From CBDIHP01 sp965279195 (GTDB lineage: Bacteria > Planctomycetota > Planctomycetia > Isosphaerales > Isosphaeraceae), in the NCBI GenBank assembly GCA_965279195.1, contig CBDIHP010000028.1:1-64000 (forward strand): 64,000 nt of DNA. Direction: 5' to 3'. Positions 19,259-29,797 of this stretch are shown here, in pieces. The notes under the pieces were generated by a model. It made no database searches. It had not been told where the DNA came from and saw only the letters and a list, made by a program, of their open reading frames with translations. The position numbers were made by a program, and so were the translations under genes. Each line of letters starts with the position of its first letter. The first letter of the stretch is position 1.

Positions 19259-22200
19259 TCACAGCTCCACTTCGCGGGACGGGCCCTTGGCCGGGAAGAA
19301 CGTGTAGAGCACGGGGATCAGGAACTGCGGCAGGATCATGGCCACGGCCATCCCCCCCACCACCACGATCGCCAGGGGCTTCTGCGCCTGGGAGCCGACC
19401 GTGTCCGCCAGGGCCGCCGGCAGCAGCCCCAGGATCGCCGTCAGCGAGATCATCACCACAGGGCGGAGCAGGGTCTCCGAGCCGATCAGGACGGTGTCGC
19501 GGACGGGGACGTCCTGCGCCCGCATGCGGTTGAAGTCGTTGACCAGGAGCACGCCGTTCTGGACGACGACGCCGAAGATCGAGATGAAGCCGACGGCCGC
19601 CGAGATGCTGAAGTTGGTCCCGGTGAGCAAGAGGGCCCAGACGCCCCCCATCATCGCGGTGAGCACGCCGGCCATGACCAGGAGCGCGTCCTTGAACGAG
19701 CCGAACATCGTGTAGAGCAGGACCATGATGAGCACGATCGACAGCGGCACCATCACGGCGAGGCGGGCGTTGGCCTCCTGCATCTGGGCGAACTCGCCCG
19801 ACCACTCGATCCGGTAGCCCTTGGGGAGCTGGGCCCCGGTCTTCGGGTCCTCGACGGTGCGCCTGGCCTCGTCGATGGCCGAGGCGAGGTCGCGCCCCCG
19901 GACGCTGAACTTGATGGGGATGAACCGGCGGTTGTTCTCGCGGTAGATGTACGAGGCCCCGGCCTTGTGGGGGGTGATCTTGGCCAGGTGGGAGAGGGGG
20001 ATGCGGGTCGCGGGGTTGCCCCCGGAGCCGGGGATGTCGATGGGGACGCGGGCGATGTCGTTGGGGTCGTCGCGGAGGTCCGCCGGCAGCCGCAGGACCA
20101 CGTCGTAGAGCTTCTCCCCCTCGACCATCTGCGTGAACGCCCGGCCGCCGATCGCCACCTGCACCGCCGCCTCGACGTCGTCCACGTTCACGCGATACCG
20201 GGCGCAGGCGCGGCGGTCGATCTCGATCTCCAGGTTCGGCTGCCCCAGGATGTGGAACAGGCCGACGTTCTCGACCCCCGGGACCTTCTTGAGCACGTTC
20301 ACCACGCGCTGGCCGACCTCCTCCAGGCGGGCGAGGTCGCTGCCGAAGAGCTTGACCGAGTTGGCCCCCTTGATGCCCGAGAGGGCCTCGTCGATGTTGT
20401 CGCGGATGAGCTGGGAGAAGCTGAAGCTGATCCCGGCGAACTCGCGGAACCGGGCCGACAGCTCGTCCTCGATCTTCTGCCGGGTCATCCCCGGGCGCCA
20501 CTCCTCCATCGGCTTGAGCGGCACGTTGAACTCGACGTTGAAGAAGCTGGTGACGTCGGTGCCGTCGTCCGGCCGGCCGACCTGCGACATCACGCCCCGG
20601 ACCTCGGGGATCTCGGCGATCACCGCGCGGATCTTGGGGGCCATCCGCGCCGACTCCTCCAGCGAGGTCGTGCGCGGCATGAGGGCCCGGATCCAGAGGT
20701 TGCCCTCCTCCAGCTCGGGCATGAACTCGGCCCCGAGCCTCGGCAGTTGCAGGAGCGTGAACCCGAACAGGGCGGCGCAGATCAGGAGCGTCAGCCAGCG
20801 CAGCCGCAGGGCCATCCGCAGGGTCGCCCGGTAGAAGAACTTGAGCAGGCGGTCGACGATCGTCTCCTTCTCCTCGGTCTTGTTCTTGAAGAAGACCGAG
20901 CAGAGCACCGGGGCGAGCGTGACCGAGACGAGCAACGCCCCCAGGATCGAGTACGCGTACGTCGCGGCCATCGGCCCGAACAGCGCGCCGGCGGGGCCCG
21001 TCATCGTGAACAGGGGCACGAACGCGCAGACGATGATCATGGTCGAGAAGAAGATCGGCCGCTCGACCCCCTGCGCGGCCGAGGCGATCCGGTCGATCAG
21101 CGGGCGCGAGCGGTCGGTGTTGTGGTCGGTGACGTGCCGGAAGATCGTCTCGACGATGATCACCGAGCTGTCCACGATGATCCCGAAGTCCACCGCCCCC
21201 AGCGACAGCAGGTTGGCCGACTGCCCCCGCAGCGACAGCACCGTGACGGCGAACAGGAGGGCCATCGGGATCACCAGCGCCACGATCCCCGCGCTCGCCA
21301 GGTCGCCCAGGAAGATGAGCAGGACCGCGATCACCAGGCCGACGCCCACGAGCAGGTTGTGCAGGACGTTGTGGGTGGTGACGTGCACCAGGTCGGTCCG
21401 GCGGTTGAAGGCGATGACCCGCATCCCCCTGGGCAGGACCCCGCCCTCGTTGATCTCCGCGATCTTCGCCTGGACGGCCTCGGCGGTGGGGAGCGACTTC
21501 TCGTACTTCCGCATCATCACGATGCCCTCGACCACGTCGTCCTGGTTCCCCAGGCCGATCTTGCCGAGCCTCGGCCGGTGGCCGACGATGACGCGGGCGA
21601 TCTGGCGGACATAAATCGGCGCGCCCCCTTCGGGCGTGGCCACGATCACGTCGCGGATGTCGTCGAGCTTCTCGGCCTCGAGCGAGGGGTACTTCTCGAC
21701 GCTCTCGGGGTCGAGGGGGTCGATCCCACGGCCGAGCAGGCCGATCGCCCGGACGTTGTGGGCCTGGGTGCCCATCGCCAGGATGTCGCCGCCGACGTTG
21801 GCGTTCGACCGGGCGACGGCGTCCTCGACCTCGCGCATGGTCAGGCCGTACTGGAGCATCAGCCGGGTGTCGAGCAGGATCTGGTACTGCTTGATCGTCC
21901 CGCCGAAGCCGACGACGTCGATCACGCCGGGCACCTGCTTGAAGATGCGGTTGAGGACCCAGTCCTGCACGCTCTTGAGCTGATTCGTCGTGTAAGAGGG
22001 GCCTTCGAGCACGTAACGGACGATCTCGCCCGTGGGGCTCCAGGGGGACAGCTCGGGCCGGACCTTCTCCGGGAGGTCGACCGAGGCGATCCGGTTCAGG
22101 ACCTCCTGGCGGGCGGTCCAGTAGTCGGTGCCGTAGGCGAACTGGCACTTGATGTCATTGAGGCCGGCGATCGACGTGCTGCGGAGGTCTTCGAGCCCCG

Positions 22201-22429
22201 GCATGCCGTTGAGCGCGGTCTCCAGGGGGATCCCGACGAGCCGCTCCATCTCCTCGGGGCTGGCGCCGGGGTTCTGGGTGATGACCTCGACCAGCGGCGG
22301 GGTCGGGTCGGGGTAGGCCTCCACGTTCAGGTTCATCGCCGAGACGCCGCCCACGCCGATCAGCGCGAGGGCCCCCAGGACGACGATGAACCGGTTGTGG
22401 AGACTCCAATGAATGATCGCCTGGACCAT
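19259..22429 (-). CDS. Heavy-metal-efflux-type RND transporter (CusA/CzcA family)
   Basis: A 1056-residue pump, the normal length of the HME-RND family. The start ATG (22427-22429) gives the standard opening MVQAIIHWSLHNRFIVVLG. The proton-relay TM4 segment is GAVDFGIIVDSSVIIVE, which carries the HME-type Asp pair. Periplasmic porter domains follow each TM block, with GIPLETALNGMPG near the start. It pairs with the adaptor gene directly downstream; no outer-membrane partner lies on this strand. Likely exports metal ions or another small cation; the substrate cannot be read from the sequence. Confidence 0.93.
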   Translation of the reverse strand: MVQAIIHWSLHNRFIVVLGALALIGVGGVSAMNLNVEAYPDPTPPLVEVITQNPGASPEEMERLVGIPLETALNGMPGLEDLRSTSIAGLNDIKCQFAYGTDYWTARQEVLNRIASVDLPEKVRPELSPWSPTGEIVRYVLEGPSYTTNQLKSVQDWVLNRIFKQVPGVIDVVGFGGTIKQYQILLDTRLMLQYGLTMREVEDAVARSNANVGGDILAMGTQAHNVRAIGLLGRGIDPLDPESVEKYPSLEAEKLDDIRDVIVATPEGGAPIYVRQIARVIVGHRPRLGKIGLGNQDDVVEGIVMMRKYEKSLPTAEAVQAKIAEINEGGVLPRGMRVIAFNRRTDLVHVTTHNVLHNLLVGVGLVIAVLLIFLGDLASAGIVALVIPMALLFAVTVLSLRGQSANLLSLGAVDFGIIVDSSVIIVETIFRHVTDHNTDRSRPLIDRIASAAQGVERPIFFSTMIIVCAFVPLFTMTGPAGALFGPMAATYAYSILGALLVSVTLAPVLCSVFFKNKTEEKETIVDRLLKFFYRATLRMALRLRWLTLLICAALFGFTLLQLPRLGAEFMPELEEGNLWIRALMPRTTSLEESARMAPKIRAVIAEIPEVRGVMSQVGRPDDGTDVTSFFNVEFNVPLKPMEEWRPGMTRQKIEDELSARFREFAGISFSFSQLIRDNIDEALSGIKGANSVKLFGSDLARLEEVGQRVVNVLKKVPGVENVGLFHILGQPNLEIEIDRRACARYRVNVDDVEAAVQVAIGGRAFTQMVEGEKLYDVVLRLPADLRDDPNDIARVPIDIPGSGGNPATRIPLSHLAKITPHKAGASYIYRENNRRFIPIKFSVRGRDLASAIDEARRTVEDPKTGAQLPKGYRIEWSGEFAQMQEANARLAVMVPLSIVLIMVLLYTMFGSFKDALLVMAGVLTAMMGGVWALLLTGTNFSISAAVGFISIFGVVVQNGVLLVNDFNRMRAQDVPVRDTVLIGSETLLRPVVMISLTAILGLLPAALADTVGSQAQKPLAIVVVGGMAVAMILPQFLIPVLYTFFPAKGPSREVEL

Positions 22430-22900
22430 TGCGTCCCTCGATCGAGCCGCCGGATTGGGGAAACATGCTGGAGTGCGTGCAGGGGATCCTTTCGATTCTA
22501 ACGAATTTATCGATGCTGGCCTAGTGAAGAGTCGCGGGCCGGGCAGGCTGGGGAACCGTGAAGCCGTGTGCCGGATCGACCCCGCTGGATGCCACCCGGG
22601 CCGCCGACGTCGACGGCCCGGACCATCGGTTGTTGCAGGGATCCGCCGGGATACGCTCTCCTTTCGGGAGCAACGATCAGGCACGGCGGCCACATCGGGC
22701 GTCGCAAACGCTTTCAGGGCCGGCCGCTACGCGCCCCGACGGGGGCGTCAATCGGGCGCAAAAAATCGCGAAGGCGGGGCCGAATGGGGACATCCGGCTT
22801 GACTGGACCGGGCGACGAACTAGGATACACGTAATGAATGTCGTGCATTCGGGGGGTTCCCCATGGCGCGACGTTCCGGGTTGGGGCACTGCGACGGATG
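22430..22900. promoter_or_regulatory. Divergent spacer between two efflux loci
   Basis: About 470 bases between the CusA-like gene (minus) and the small exported protein gene (plus). Both efflux transcription units should have their promoters here. I see no clear operator palindrome, regulator gene or RNA gene in it. Confidence 0.4.
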
Positions 22901-23335
22901 TCAGACAGGCCAGCTCTTCCCACTTCCGGTGCGGTTGAGAATCGACGCAAGCCGTCGAGCGGCGCCTTCGCCGCCTGCGTCCTGGGCCTGCTCCTCGCCT
23001 GCCTGGCCACCTCGGCCGAGGCGCTGCCCGCCAACCAGCCCGCCGAGACGGACAGCCGTCTCGCAGGCCTTCGCGGCGACAATCCGGCGAACACCTTCGC
23101 CTTCACGTCGCCCGAACACTCCGGGATCCCGCGCGAGCCGGCGATCCTGACGAATGACGCCCTGGACTGCGTCGAGTCGGAGGACGTCGATTCCTTCGGC
23201 GAAGAGATCGCGCTGTTGCAGACGTTCCAGGGCGTGCTCCTTCTCTCGCTCTCCGACTTCTCTTGCCCGACCTCTCCCCGGGCGCCTCACCTCCCCATCC
23301 TCTCCATCTCGGGTCTGATGAGCCGGCGGTTCTGA
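22901..23335 (+). CDS. Hypothetical small exported protein
   Basis: About 144 residues from the ATG at 22901. Residues 24-43 form a signal-peptide core (FAACVLGLLLACLATSAEAL), with likely cleavage near Ala-Leu-Pro. The mature part is polar, with an acidic patch (CVESEDVDSFGEEIALL), and ends in a Ser/Pro-rich tail. It starts between the two divergent efflux operons and could be the first gene of the AcrAB-type one, since small periplasmic accessory proteins occur in such loci. No family recognised; the ribosome-binding site is weak. Confidence 0.45.
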   Translation, partial: SDRPALPTSGAVENRRKPSSGAFAACVLGLLLACLATSAEALPANQPAETDSRLAGLRGDNPANTFAFTSPEHSGIPREPAILTNDALDCVESEDVDSFGEEIALLQTFQGVLLLSLSDFSCPTSPRAPHLPILSISGLMSRRF

Positions 23336-23516
23336 GAATCGTCGCGCCTCCGCCTGACCTCCTCTCCGTCGCGGACCTCGTCGCGTCGAGCCCCCGCGTC
23401 CCTGCGTGATCAGCCGTCTCAAGGTCGAGCCAATCGCCCTTCGGGTCTCGCTGCGCGTCCATCCTCCGCATCATCTCCGTTCTTCGCGTGATCGCCCTCG
23501 GGAGGGGCCCCGTCCC

Positions 23517-24761
23517 ATGAAGCGCGTCTTCCATCTCGCACGCCGTGTCGTGAAGTTCCTCGTCCTGGTCATTGTCGTGGCGGGCGGCGTCGTCTTCGGC
23601 GCCCCGAAGCTGGGCATCCATGTGCTGCCGCCGCACATCGACAAGGAGGTCCACGATCGCGTCGATCCGCTGGTCGGCCGGGCGATGCAGTGGAAGGACT
23701 ACGCGGTCGCCCAGTACCAGGCGAAGATGCACCCGCCGCACGCGGAGGAGCATCACGAGCCGCACAAGATCGTGGCGACCACCCCCGAGTCGCAGGACGT
23801 GACCATCACCGAGCAGTACGTCTGCCAGATCCACTCCCAGCGGCACATCGAGGTCAAGGCGCTGGAGGGGGGCTATCTCGAAGAGATCCTGGTCAAGGAA
23901 GGCCAGGCGGTGAAGAAGGGGGATCTGATCTTCAAGATCGTCCCCACCCTCTACCAGGCCAAGCTGGACGCCGAACTCGCCGAGGCCCAGCTCGCGCAGC
24001 TCGAATACAACAACACCAAGAAGCTCTCCGAGGACAAAGTCGTCTCGGCGAACGCGGTGATGCTCTTGCAGGCGAAGCTCGCCAAGGCGAACGCCAAGGC
24101 CCAGCTCGCGCAGGCGGAGCTGAACTTCACCTACGTCAAGGCCCCGTTCGACGGCATCGTCGACCGGCTCAAGGAGCAGCTCGGCAGCCTGATCAAGGAA
24201 GGGGACGTGCTCACGACCCTCTCCGACAACAGCACGATGTGGGTCTACTTCAACGTGCCCGAGGCCCGCTACCTCGAATACATGAACGGCCTGGACAACC
24301 ACAAGGATGGCCAGGAGATCGAGCTGGTCCTGGCCAACGGCGACACGTTCAAGCACCCGGGCAAGATCGGCGCGATCGAGGCCAAGTTCAACAACGAGAC
24401 CGGCAACATCCCGTTCCGGGCCGACTTCCCCAACCCCGAGCGGCTCCTGCGGCACGGCCAGACCGGCAACGTCCTGATCCGCCGCCCGATCCACCGCGCG
24501 GTGGTGATCCCCCAGCGGGCCACCTTCGAGATCCTCGACAAGCGCTACGCGTTCGTCATCGACAAGGACGGCGTGGTGCACCAGCGCGAGGTGGTGATCC
24601 AGCACGAGCTGGACGACATCTTCGTCCTGAAGAAGGGCCTGAACGTGAACGAGCGGATCGTCCTGGAAGGGATCCGCGAGGTGCACGACGGCGAGAAGGT
24701 GGCCTACGAGTTCCACCGGCCGCAGGAAATCATCGCGCAGCTCAAGAACAAGGCGGAATAA
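23517..24761 (+). CDS. RND efflux periplasmic adaptor (AcrA/MexE-like)
   Basis: A 414-residue membrane-fusion protein with TM anchor at about 12-32 (VKFLVLVIVVAGGVVFGA), lipoyl halves LEGGYLEEILVKEGQAVKKG and FTYVKAPFDGIVD flanking an Ala/Lys/Gln-rich helical hairpin, then beta-barrel and membrane-proximal domains. The start ATG at 23517 has a strong GGGAGGGG. The C-terminal segment IPQRATFEILDKRYAFVI is typical of HAE1-partner adaptors. It is first in the operon adaptor, pump, outer-membrane channel. Unlike those two genes it has no frame break. Confidence 0.92.
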   Translation: MKRVFHLARRVVKFLVLVIVVAGGVVFGAPKLGIHVLPPHIDKEVHDRVDPLVGRAMQWKDYAVAQYQAKMHPPHAEEHHEPHKIVATTPESQDVTITEQYVCQIHSQRHIEVKALEGGYLEEILVKEGQAVKKGDLIFKIVPTLYQAKLDAELAEAQLAQLEYNNTKKLSEDKVVSANAVMLLQAKLAKANAKAQLAQAELNFTYVKAPFDGIVDRLKEQLGSLIKEGDVLTTLSDNSTMWVYFNVPEARYLEYMNGLDNHKDGQEIELVLANGDTFKHPGKIGAIEAKFNNETGNIPFRADFPNPERLLRHGQTGNVLIRRPIHRAVVIPQRATFEILDKRYAFVIDKDGVVHQREVVIQHELDDIFVLKKGLNVNERIVLEGIREVHDGEKVAYEFHRPQEIIAQLKNKAE

Positions 24762-25007
24762 CCGCCACCGCATCCCGGACGGGGAGCCCGGGGCCCCTCA
24801 TCCCACCATCATGGCGGCGCCCCGCGAGGGGCGTCGCCGCGGCCCGTTTACGGCCCCAGGAAGGCCCGGACGCAGGGCGCCTTCCAGGACAGAACCCCCG
24901 GTTCGGGCATCCGACCCGGCCGCCGGGGGCCCCGCGCGGCCATCGCCGCCCGGCGGGGAGGGTCCGGCCGCCTCGGATCGGTCCTTACAACGGGATACCC
25001 CAGAGCC

Positions 25008-28000
25008 ATGTTCGCGAAGATCCTCCACAGGCCGGCGCTGGCCATCGTGATCTCGATCCTGATCCTGTTCCTGGGCGCGCTGGCGATCAACACGCTGCCG
25101 ATCTCCCAGTTCCCCTCGGTGGCGCCCCCGAGCGTGGTCGTCACCGTCGCCTACCCCGGCGCCAGCGCCAACGTGCTGGTCGACTCGGTGCTGATCCCCC
25201 TGGAGCAGGCCATCAACGGCGTGCAGGACATGCGCTACATGGCCTCCGCCGCCACCAGCGCCGGCGAGGCCACGATCCAGATCATCTTCGAGCCGGGCAC
25301 CGACCCCAACGTCGCGGTCCTGAACGTCAACAACCGGATCGCGACCGTCAAGAACCGCCTCCCGCCGCTGGTCGAGCGCGAGGGCATCATCGTCATGCAG
25401 GCCATGACGAGCATGCTCATGTACGTGAACGTCTTCAGCACCCAGAAGGGCGTCGACCAGAACTTCCTCTACAACTTCGTCAACGTCAACGTCCTGCCCG
25501 AGATCAAGCGGATCCGCGGCGTCGGCAGCGCCACCATCCTCGGCAGCCGCCAGTACGCCATGCGCGTCTGGCTCAACATGGACCGCATGCGGGCCTACCG
25601 GATCTCCGCCGACGACGTCATGAAGGCCCTCGGCCAGCAGAGCATGATCGGCTCCCCCCGGCCGCCTCGGGCAGGCCACCGGCCGCACCTCGCAGACCGT
25701 CGAGTACGTCCTCACCTACGTCGGCCGCTACAACAAGGCCGACCAGTACAAGGACATCATCCTCCGGGCCAACCCCGACGGCGAGATCCTCCGGCTCAAG
25801 GACATCGCCGAGGTCGAGCTGGGCGCGGCCTACTATAACCTCTACTCCGACATGGACGGCTACCCCTCAGCGGCCATCGTGCTCAAGCAGAGCCCCGGCT
25901 CCAACGCCGCCACCGTCATCGAGGAGGTCAAGCACAAGCTGGAGAAGATCAAGGAGGAGCAGTTCCCCTCGGGCATGGACTTCCAGGTCAGCTACGACGT
26001 CTCCAGCTTCCTCGAGGCGTCCATCGAGAAGGTGCTCCACACCCTCTTCGAGGCCTTCGTGCTGGTCGCCCTCGTGGTGTTCCTGTTCCTCGGCGACTGG
26101 CGGTCGACGCTCATCCCGACGCTCGCCGTGCCCGTGTCGCTCATCGGCACATTCTTCTTCATGCTCCTGATGGGACTCTCGATCAACCTGATCACGCTGT
26201 TCGCCCTCGTGCTGGCGATCGGCGTCGTGGTCGACGACGCCATCGTGGTGGTCGAGGCCGTGCACGCGAAGATGCATGAGAAACATCTTTCCCCTTACCG
26301 CGCAACGATGGAGGTCGTGCAGGAAATCAGCGGCGCGATCATCGCGATCACGCTCGTGATGACGGCGGTGTTCGTGCCGGTGACCTTCATGACGGGCCCG
26401 GTGGGCACGTTCTACCGGCAATTCGGCATCACGATGGCCACATCCATCGTGCTCTCCGGCGTCGTTGCGTTGACGCTGACGCCCGTCCTGTGCGCGATGA
26501 TCCTCAAGCCGCATCAAGGACACATCAAAAAACGCGGGCCCCTGGCCCTTCTCCTCCACCTTTTCGATCGGGGGGGTCGATAAGGTTACTAACGGTTATG
26601 CGGGCGTCCTGCGAGGGATCGTCGACCGCCGACTCCTGACGATGGTGGTGATCACCGGCTTCGGCGTCGCCATCTACCTCGTCAACGCCGAGCTGCCGAC
26701 GGGCTTCATCCCCCTGGAGGACCAGGGCATGATCTACGGGATCCTCCAGACGCCCCCGGGATCGACCCTCGAGTACACCAACGCCAAGTCGCACGAGCTC
26801 CAGGCCATCGCCAAGGAGATCGACGGCGTCAGCTCCGTGTCCTCGCTCGCCGGATACGAGGTGCTCACCGAGGGCCGCGGCTCGAACGCGGGCACCTGCC
26901 TCATCAACCTCAAGACCTGGGCCGACCGCAAGATGACGTCCCGGCAGATCATCGCGGAACTTGAGGAAAAGTGCCGCAAGATGTCGAACGTCAAGCTCGA
27001 ATTCTTCGAGCCCCCGGCGGTCCCCGGCTTCGGCGCGGCGGGCGGCTTCTCGGTCCGGCTCCTCGACAAGACCAACGCGGGCAACTACCAGCAGCTCGGC
27101 GAGGTCACCGAGAAGTTCATGGCCGCCCTGGCCAAGCGCAAGGAACTCAAGGGCCTGTTCACGTTCTTCGCGAGCAACTACCCGCAGTATGAGCTGGTCA
27201 TCAACAACGACCAGGCCATGCAGAAGGGGGTCTCGATCCAGGACGCGATGGACAACCTCTCGATCCTGGTCGGATCCACCTGGGAGCAGGGGTTCATCCT
27301 CTTCGGCCAGTTCTTCAAGGTGTATGTCCAGGCGTCGCCGGAGTTCCGGCGCTACCCCGAGGACCTCGAGAACATGTTCGTCAAGAACGACAAGGGGGAC
27401 ATGGTGCCCTACTCGTCGTTCATGAAGATCAAGAAGCAGCAAGGGCTGAACGAGATCAACCGCTACAACCTCTACCCGTCGGCCGCCATCCAGGGCGCGC
27501 CCTCGGCCGGGTTCAGCAGCGGCCAGGCCATCCAGGCGATCCAGGAGGTCGCCGCCGAGGTCCTGCCGCGCGGCTATGACATCGGCTGGGAAGGCCTGTC
27601 CTACGACGAGGCGAACAAGGGGAACCTGGCGGTCTTCATCTTCGGGATCGTCGTCGTGTTCGTCTACCTCGTGCTCGTCGGCCAGTACGAGAGCTTCCTG
27701 CTGCCCCTGGCGGTCATCTTCTCGCTGCCGGTCGGGATCTTCGGCGCGTTCTTCCTGCTCCAGGTGATGGGGCTGTCGAACGACGTCTACGCCCAGATCG
27801 GCCTGGTCATGCTGGTCGGCCTGCTCGGCAAGAACGCGATCCTCATCGTGGAGTTCGCGGTGCAGCGGCACCACGAGGGCCTGAGCATCCCCGAGGCGGC
27901 CATCGAGGGGGGCAAGCTGCGGTTCCGGCCGATCCTCATGACCTCCTTCGCATTCATCGCCGGCCTCCTGCCGCTGGTCTACGCCACCGGCCCGGGCGCC

Positions 28001-28177
28001 ATCGGCAACCGCACCATCGGGACCGCGGCCGTCGGCGGCATGCTCATCGGTACGTTGATCGGTGTCCTGGTGATCCCGGGGCTCTATTACTTGTTCGGCA
28101 GGATGGCCGACAACCGGAAACTTCTCAAGGACGAGACGGATGAACCAGTCACGGAAGCCATCGTGCACGGTGCATAG
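25008..28177 (+). pseudogene. HAE1-type RND multidrug pump (AcrB/MexB-like), with two frame breaks
   Basis: About 1056 codons in total, the expected length, but split over three frames. The start MFAKILHRPALAIVISIL, the porter domains, the TM4 relay LVLAIGVVVDDAIVVVEAV and the late VMLVGLLGKNAILIVEFA are all recognisable. Frame changes occur at a run of six C (25654-25659) and a run of seven G (26570-26576). Removing one base at each restores a continuous protein. Either both are sequencing errors or the gene is dead. The conserved motifs are otherwise intact, so decay, if real, is recent. Confidence 0.85.
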
Positions 28178-29689
28178 GACGCCCGCGATCAAGCTCGCGC
28201 TCGTCTCATGCATGCTGCTCATCCTGCCGTCCTGCGGGATCCCCGGCTTGCGGTCCGCGCAGCCGGGGCCGACGACCCCCGAGAGCTTCAACGGGCTCGC
28301 GACCCCGGACAACTCGGCGGACCTCCGCGTCGAGGAGTTCTTCGACGACCCGATCCTCCTGAACCTGATCGAGCAGGGGCTCAACGGCAACCAGGAGCTG
28401 AAGATCCTGGCCCAGGACATCTGGATGGCCAGCAACCGCGTCCTCGCCCGACGCGGTGCCTACCTGCCGTTCCTCTCCATCGGCGCCGGGGCCGGCATCG
28501 ACAAGCCGAGCCTCTACACCCGACAGGGGGCGGGTCGACAACCAGCTCAACATCGTGCCGTTCCAGCCGTTCCCCAGCCCCTTGCCCGACTTCCTGTTCG
28601 CCGCCAACCTCTCCTGGCAGATCGACATCTGGAGGCAGTTGCGCAACCTCCGCGACGCCGCCTCCTTGCGATTCCTCGCCACCGGCGAGGGCCGGAACTA
28701 CGTCGTCACCCGGCTGGTCGCCGAGATCGCCGAGAACTACTACCGCCTGATCGCGCTCGACAAGCGGATCGAGAACCTCGACCGCACCATCGCGCTCCAG
28801 CAGGCGAGCCTCCAGGTCGCCAGGGCCAAGAAGGAGGCCGCCCAGGGCACCGAGCTGGCCGTGCAGAGGTTCATCGCCGAGGTGGCGCGGAACCAGTCCG
28901 AGAAGCTGATCATCAACCAGCAGATCATCGAGACCGAGAACCGGATCAACTTCCTCGTCGGCCGCTACCCGATGCCCGTCGAGCCGGAACTCGCAGGGCG
29001 ACTTCATCGAGCTGAACCTCCACGCGTTGAGCGTCGGCGTGCCCTCGCAGCTGCTCCAGAACCGCCCGGACATCCGCCAGGCCGAGCGGCAGATCCAGGC
29101 CGCCGGCCTCGACATCGCCGCCACCCGCGCCCGCTTCTACCCGGCGCTCACGCTCACCGGCACCGTCGGCTACGAGGCGTTCAACCCGAGATACCTCGTC
29201 ATCACCCCCGAGGCCCTCGTCGGCAACATCGCCGGCCAGCTCGTCGCGCCCTTGATCAACAAGCGGCTCATCCAGGCCGACTACCGCGACGCCAACGCCC
29301 AGCAGCTCCAGGCGATCTACAACTACCAGCGCACCGTGCTGAACGCCTTCATCGAGGTCATCAACCGGCTGGCGATGGAGCAGAACTACCGGATCAGCAT
29401 CCAGATCAAGAAGGAGCAGCTCCGGGCCCTCGAAGCCTCGGTCGCGAACGCCAGCAGCCTGTTCCAGGCCGCCCAGGCCGAGTACCTCGACGTGCCTGTT
29501 CGCCCAGCGCGACCTGATGCAGGCGAGGATGGAGATCATCGAATCCAAGCGCGAGCAGCTCTCGGCGATCATCAACGCCTACCCAGGCCCTCGGCGGCGG
29601 CGGCTACCTGCTCCCCATCCTCGACCCCAACGCCCAGACCCCCACCCAGGGCCCCGCCCCTCGGCCTCTTCCACCACGAGAAGCAATAG
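28140..29689 (+). pseudogene. Outer-membrane efflux channel (OprM/NodT-like lipoprotein), with five frame breaks
   Basis: Overlaps the end of the pump gene by 38 bases. The N-terminus is a lipoprotein signal (ALVSCMLLILPSCG). The body has the OMF repeat features: FAANLSWQIDIW, helical hairpins with QQASLQVARAKKEAAQG, SVGVPSQLLQNRPDIRQAE, and ARARFYPALTLTGTVGYEAF. Apparent +1 breaks lie near 28526-28530, 28989-28991, 29495, 29582-29584 and 29657-29660. Correcting all five ends the protein in LFHHEKQ at 29689. The C-terminal 60 codons contain three breaks. Same caveat as for the pump gene. Confidence 0.8.
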
Positions 29690-29797
29690 AGTCCCTGCAC
29701 AATAGCCGGCGAACCGCTAAGGTGGCGGCATCAGCCACACCGCGCGACTCCGCCGATCCCCGAAGAACTTCCGCCAGCGGACGGGGGTAATGCAACG

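Noticed and set aside
19253..22501. 1082-codon plus-strand open frame opposite the CusA-like gene
   Set aside because: His/Asp/Arg-rich shadow of a well-supported RND pump gene.
23103..24773. 556-codon minus-strand open frame opposite the AcrA-like adaptor
   Set aside because: Antisense shadow; no domain, and the plus strand gives a complete membrane-fusion protein.
26525..28435. 636-codon minus-strand open frame opposite the AcrB-like gene
   Set aside because: Shadow; the plus strand carries the conserved pump sequence even though it is frameshifted.
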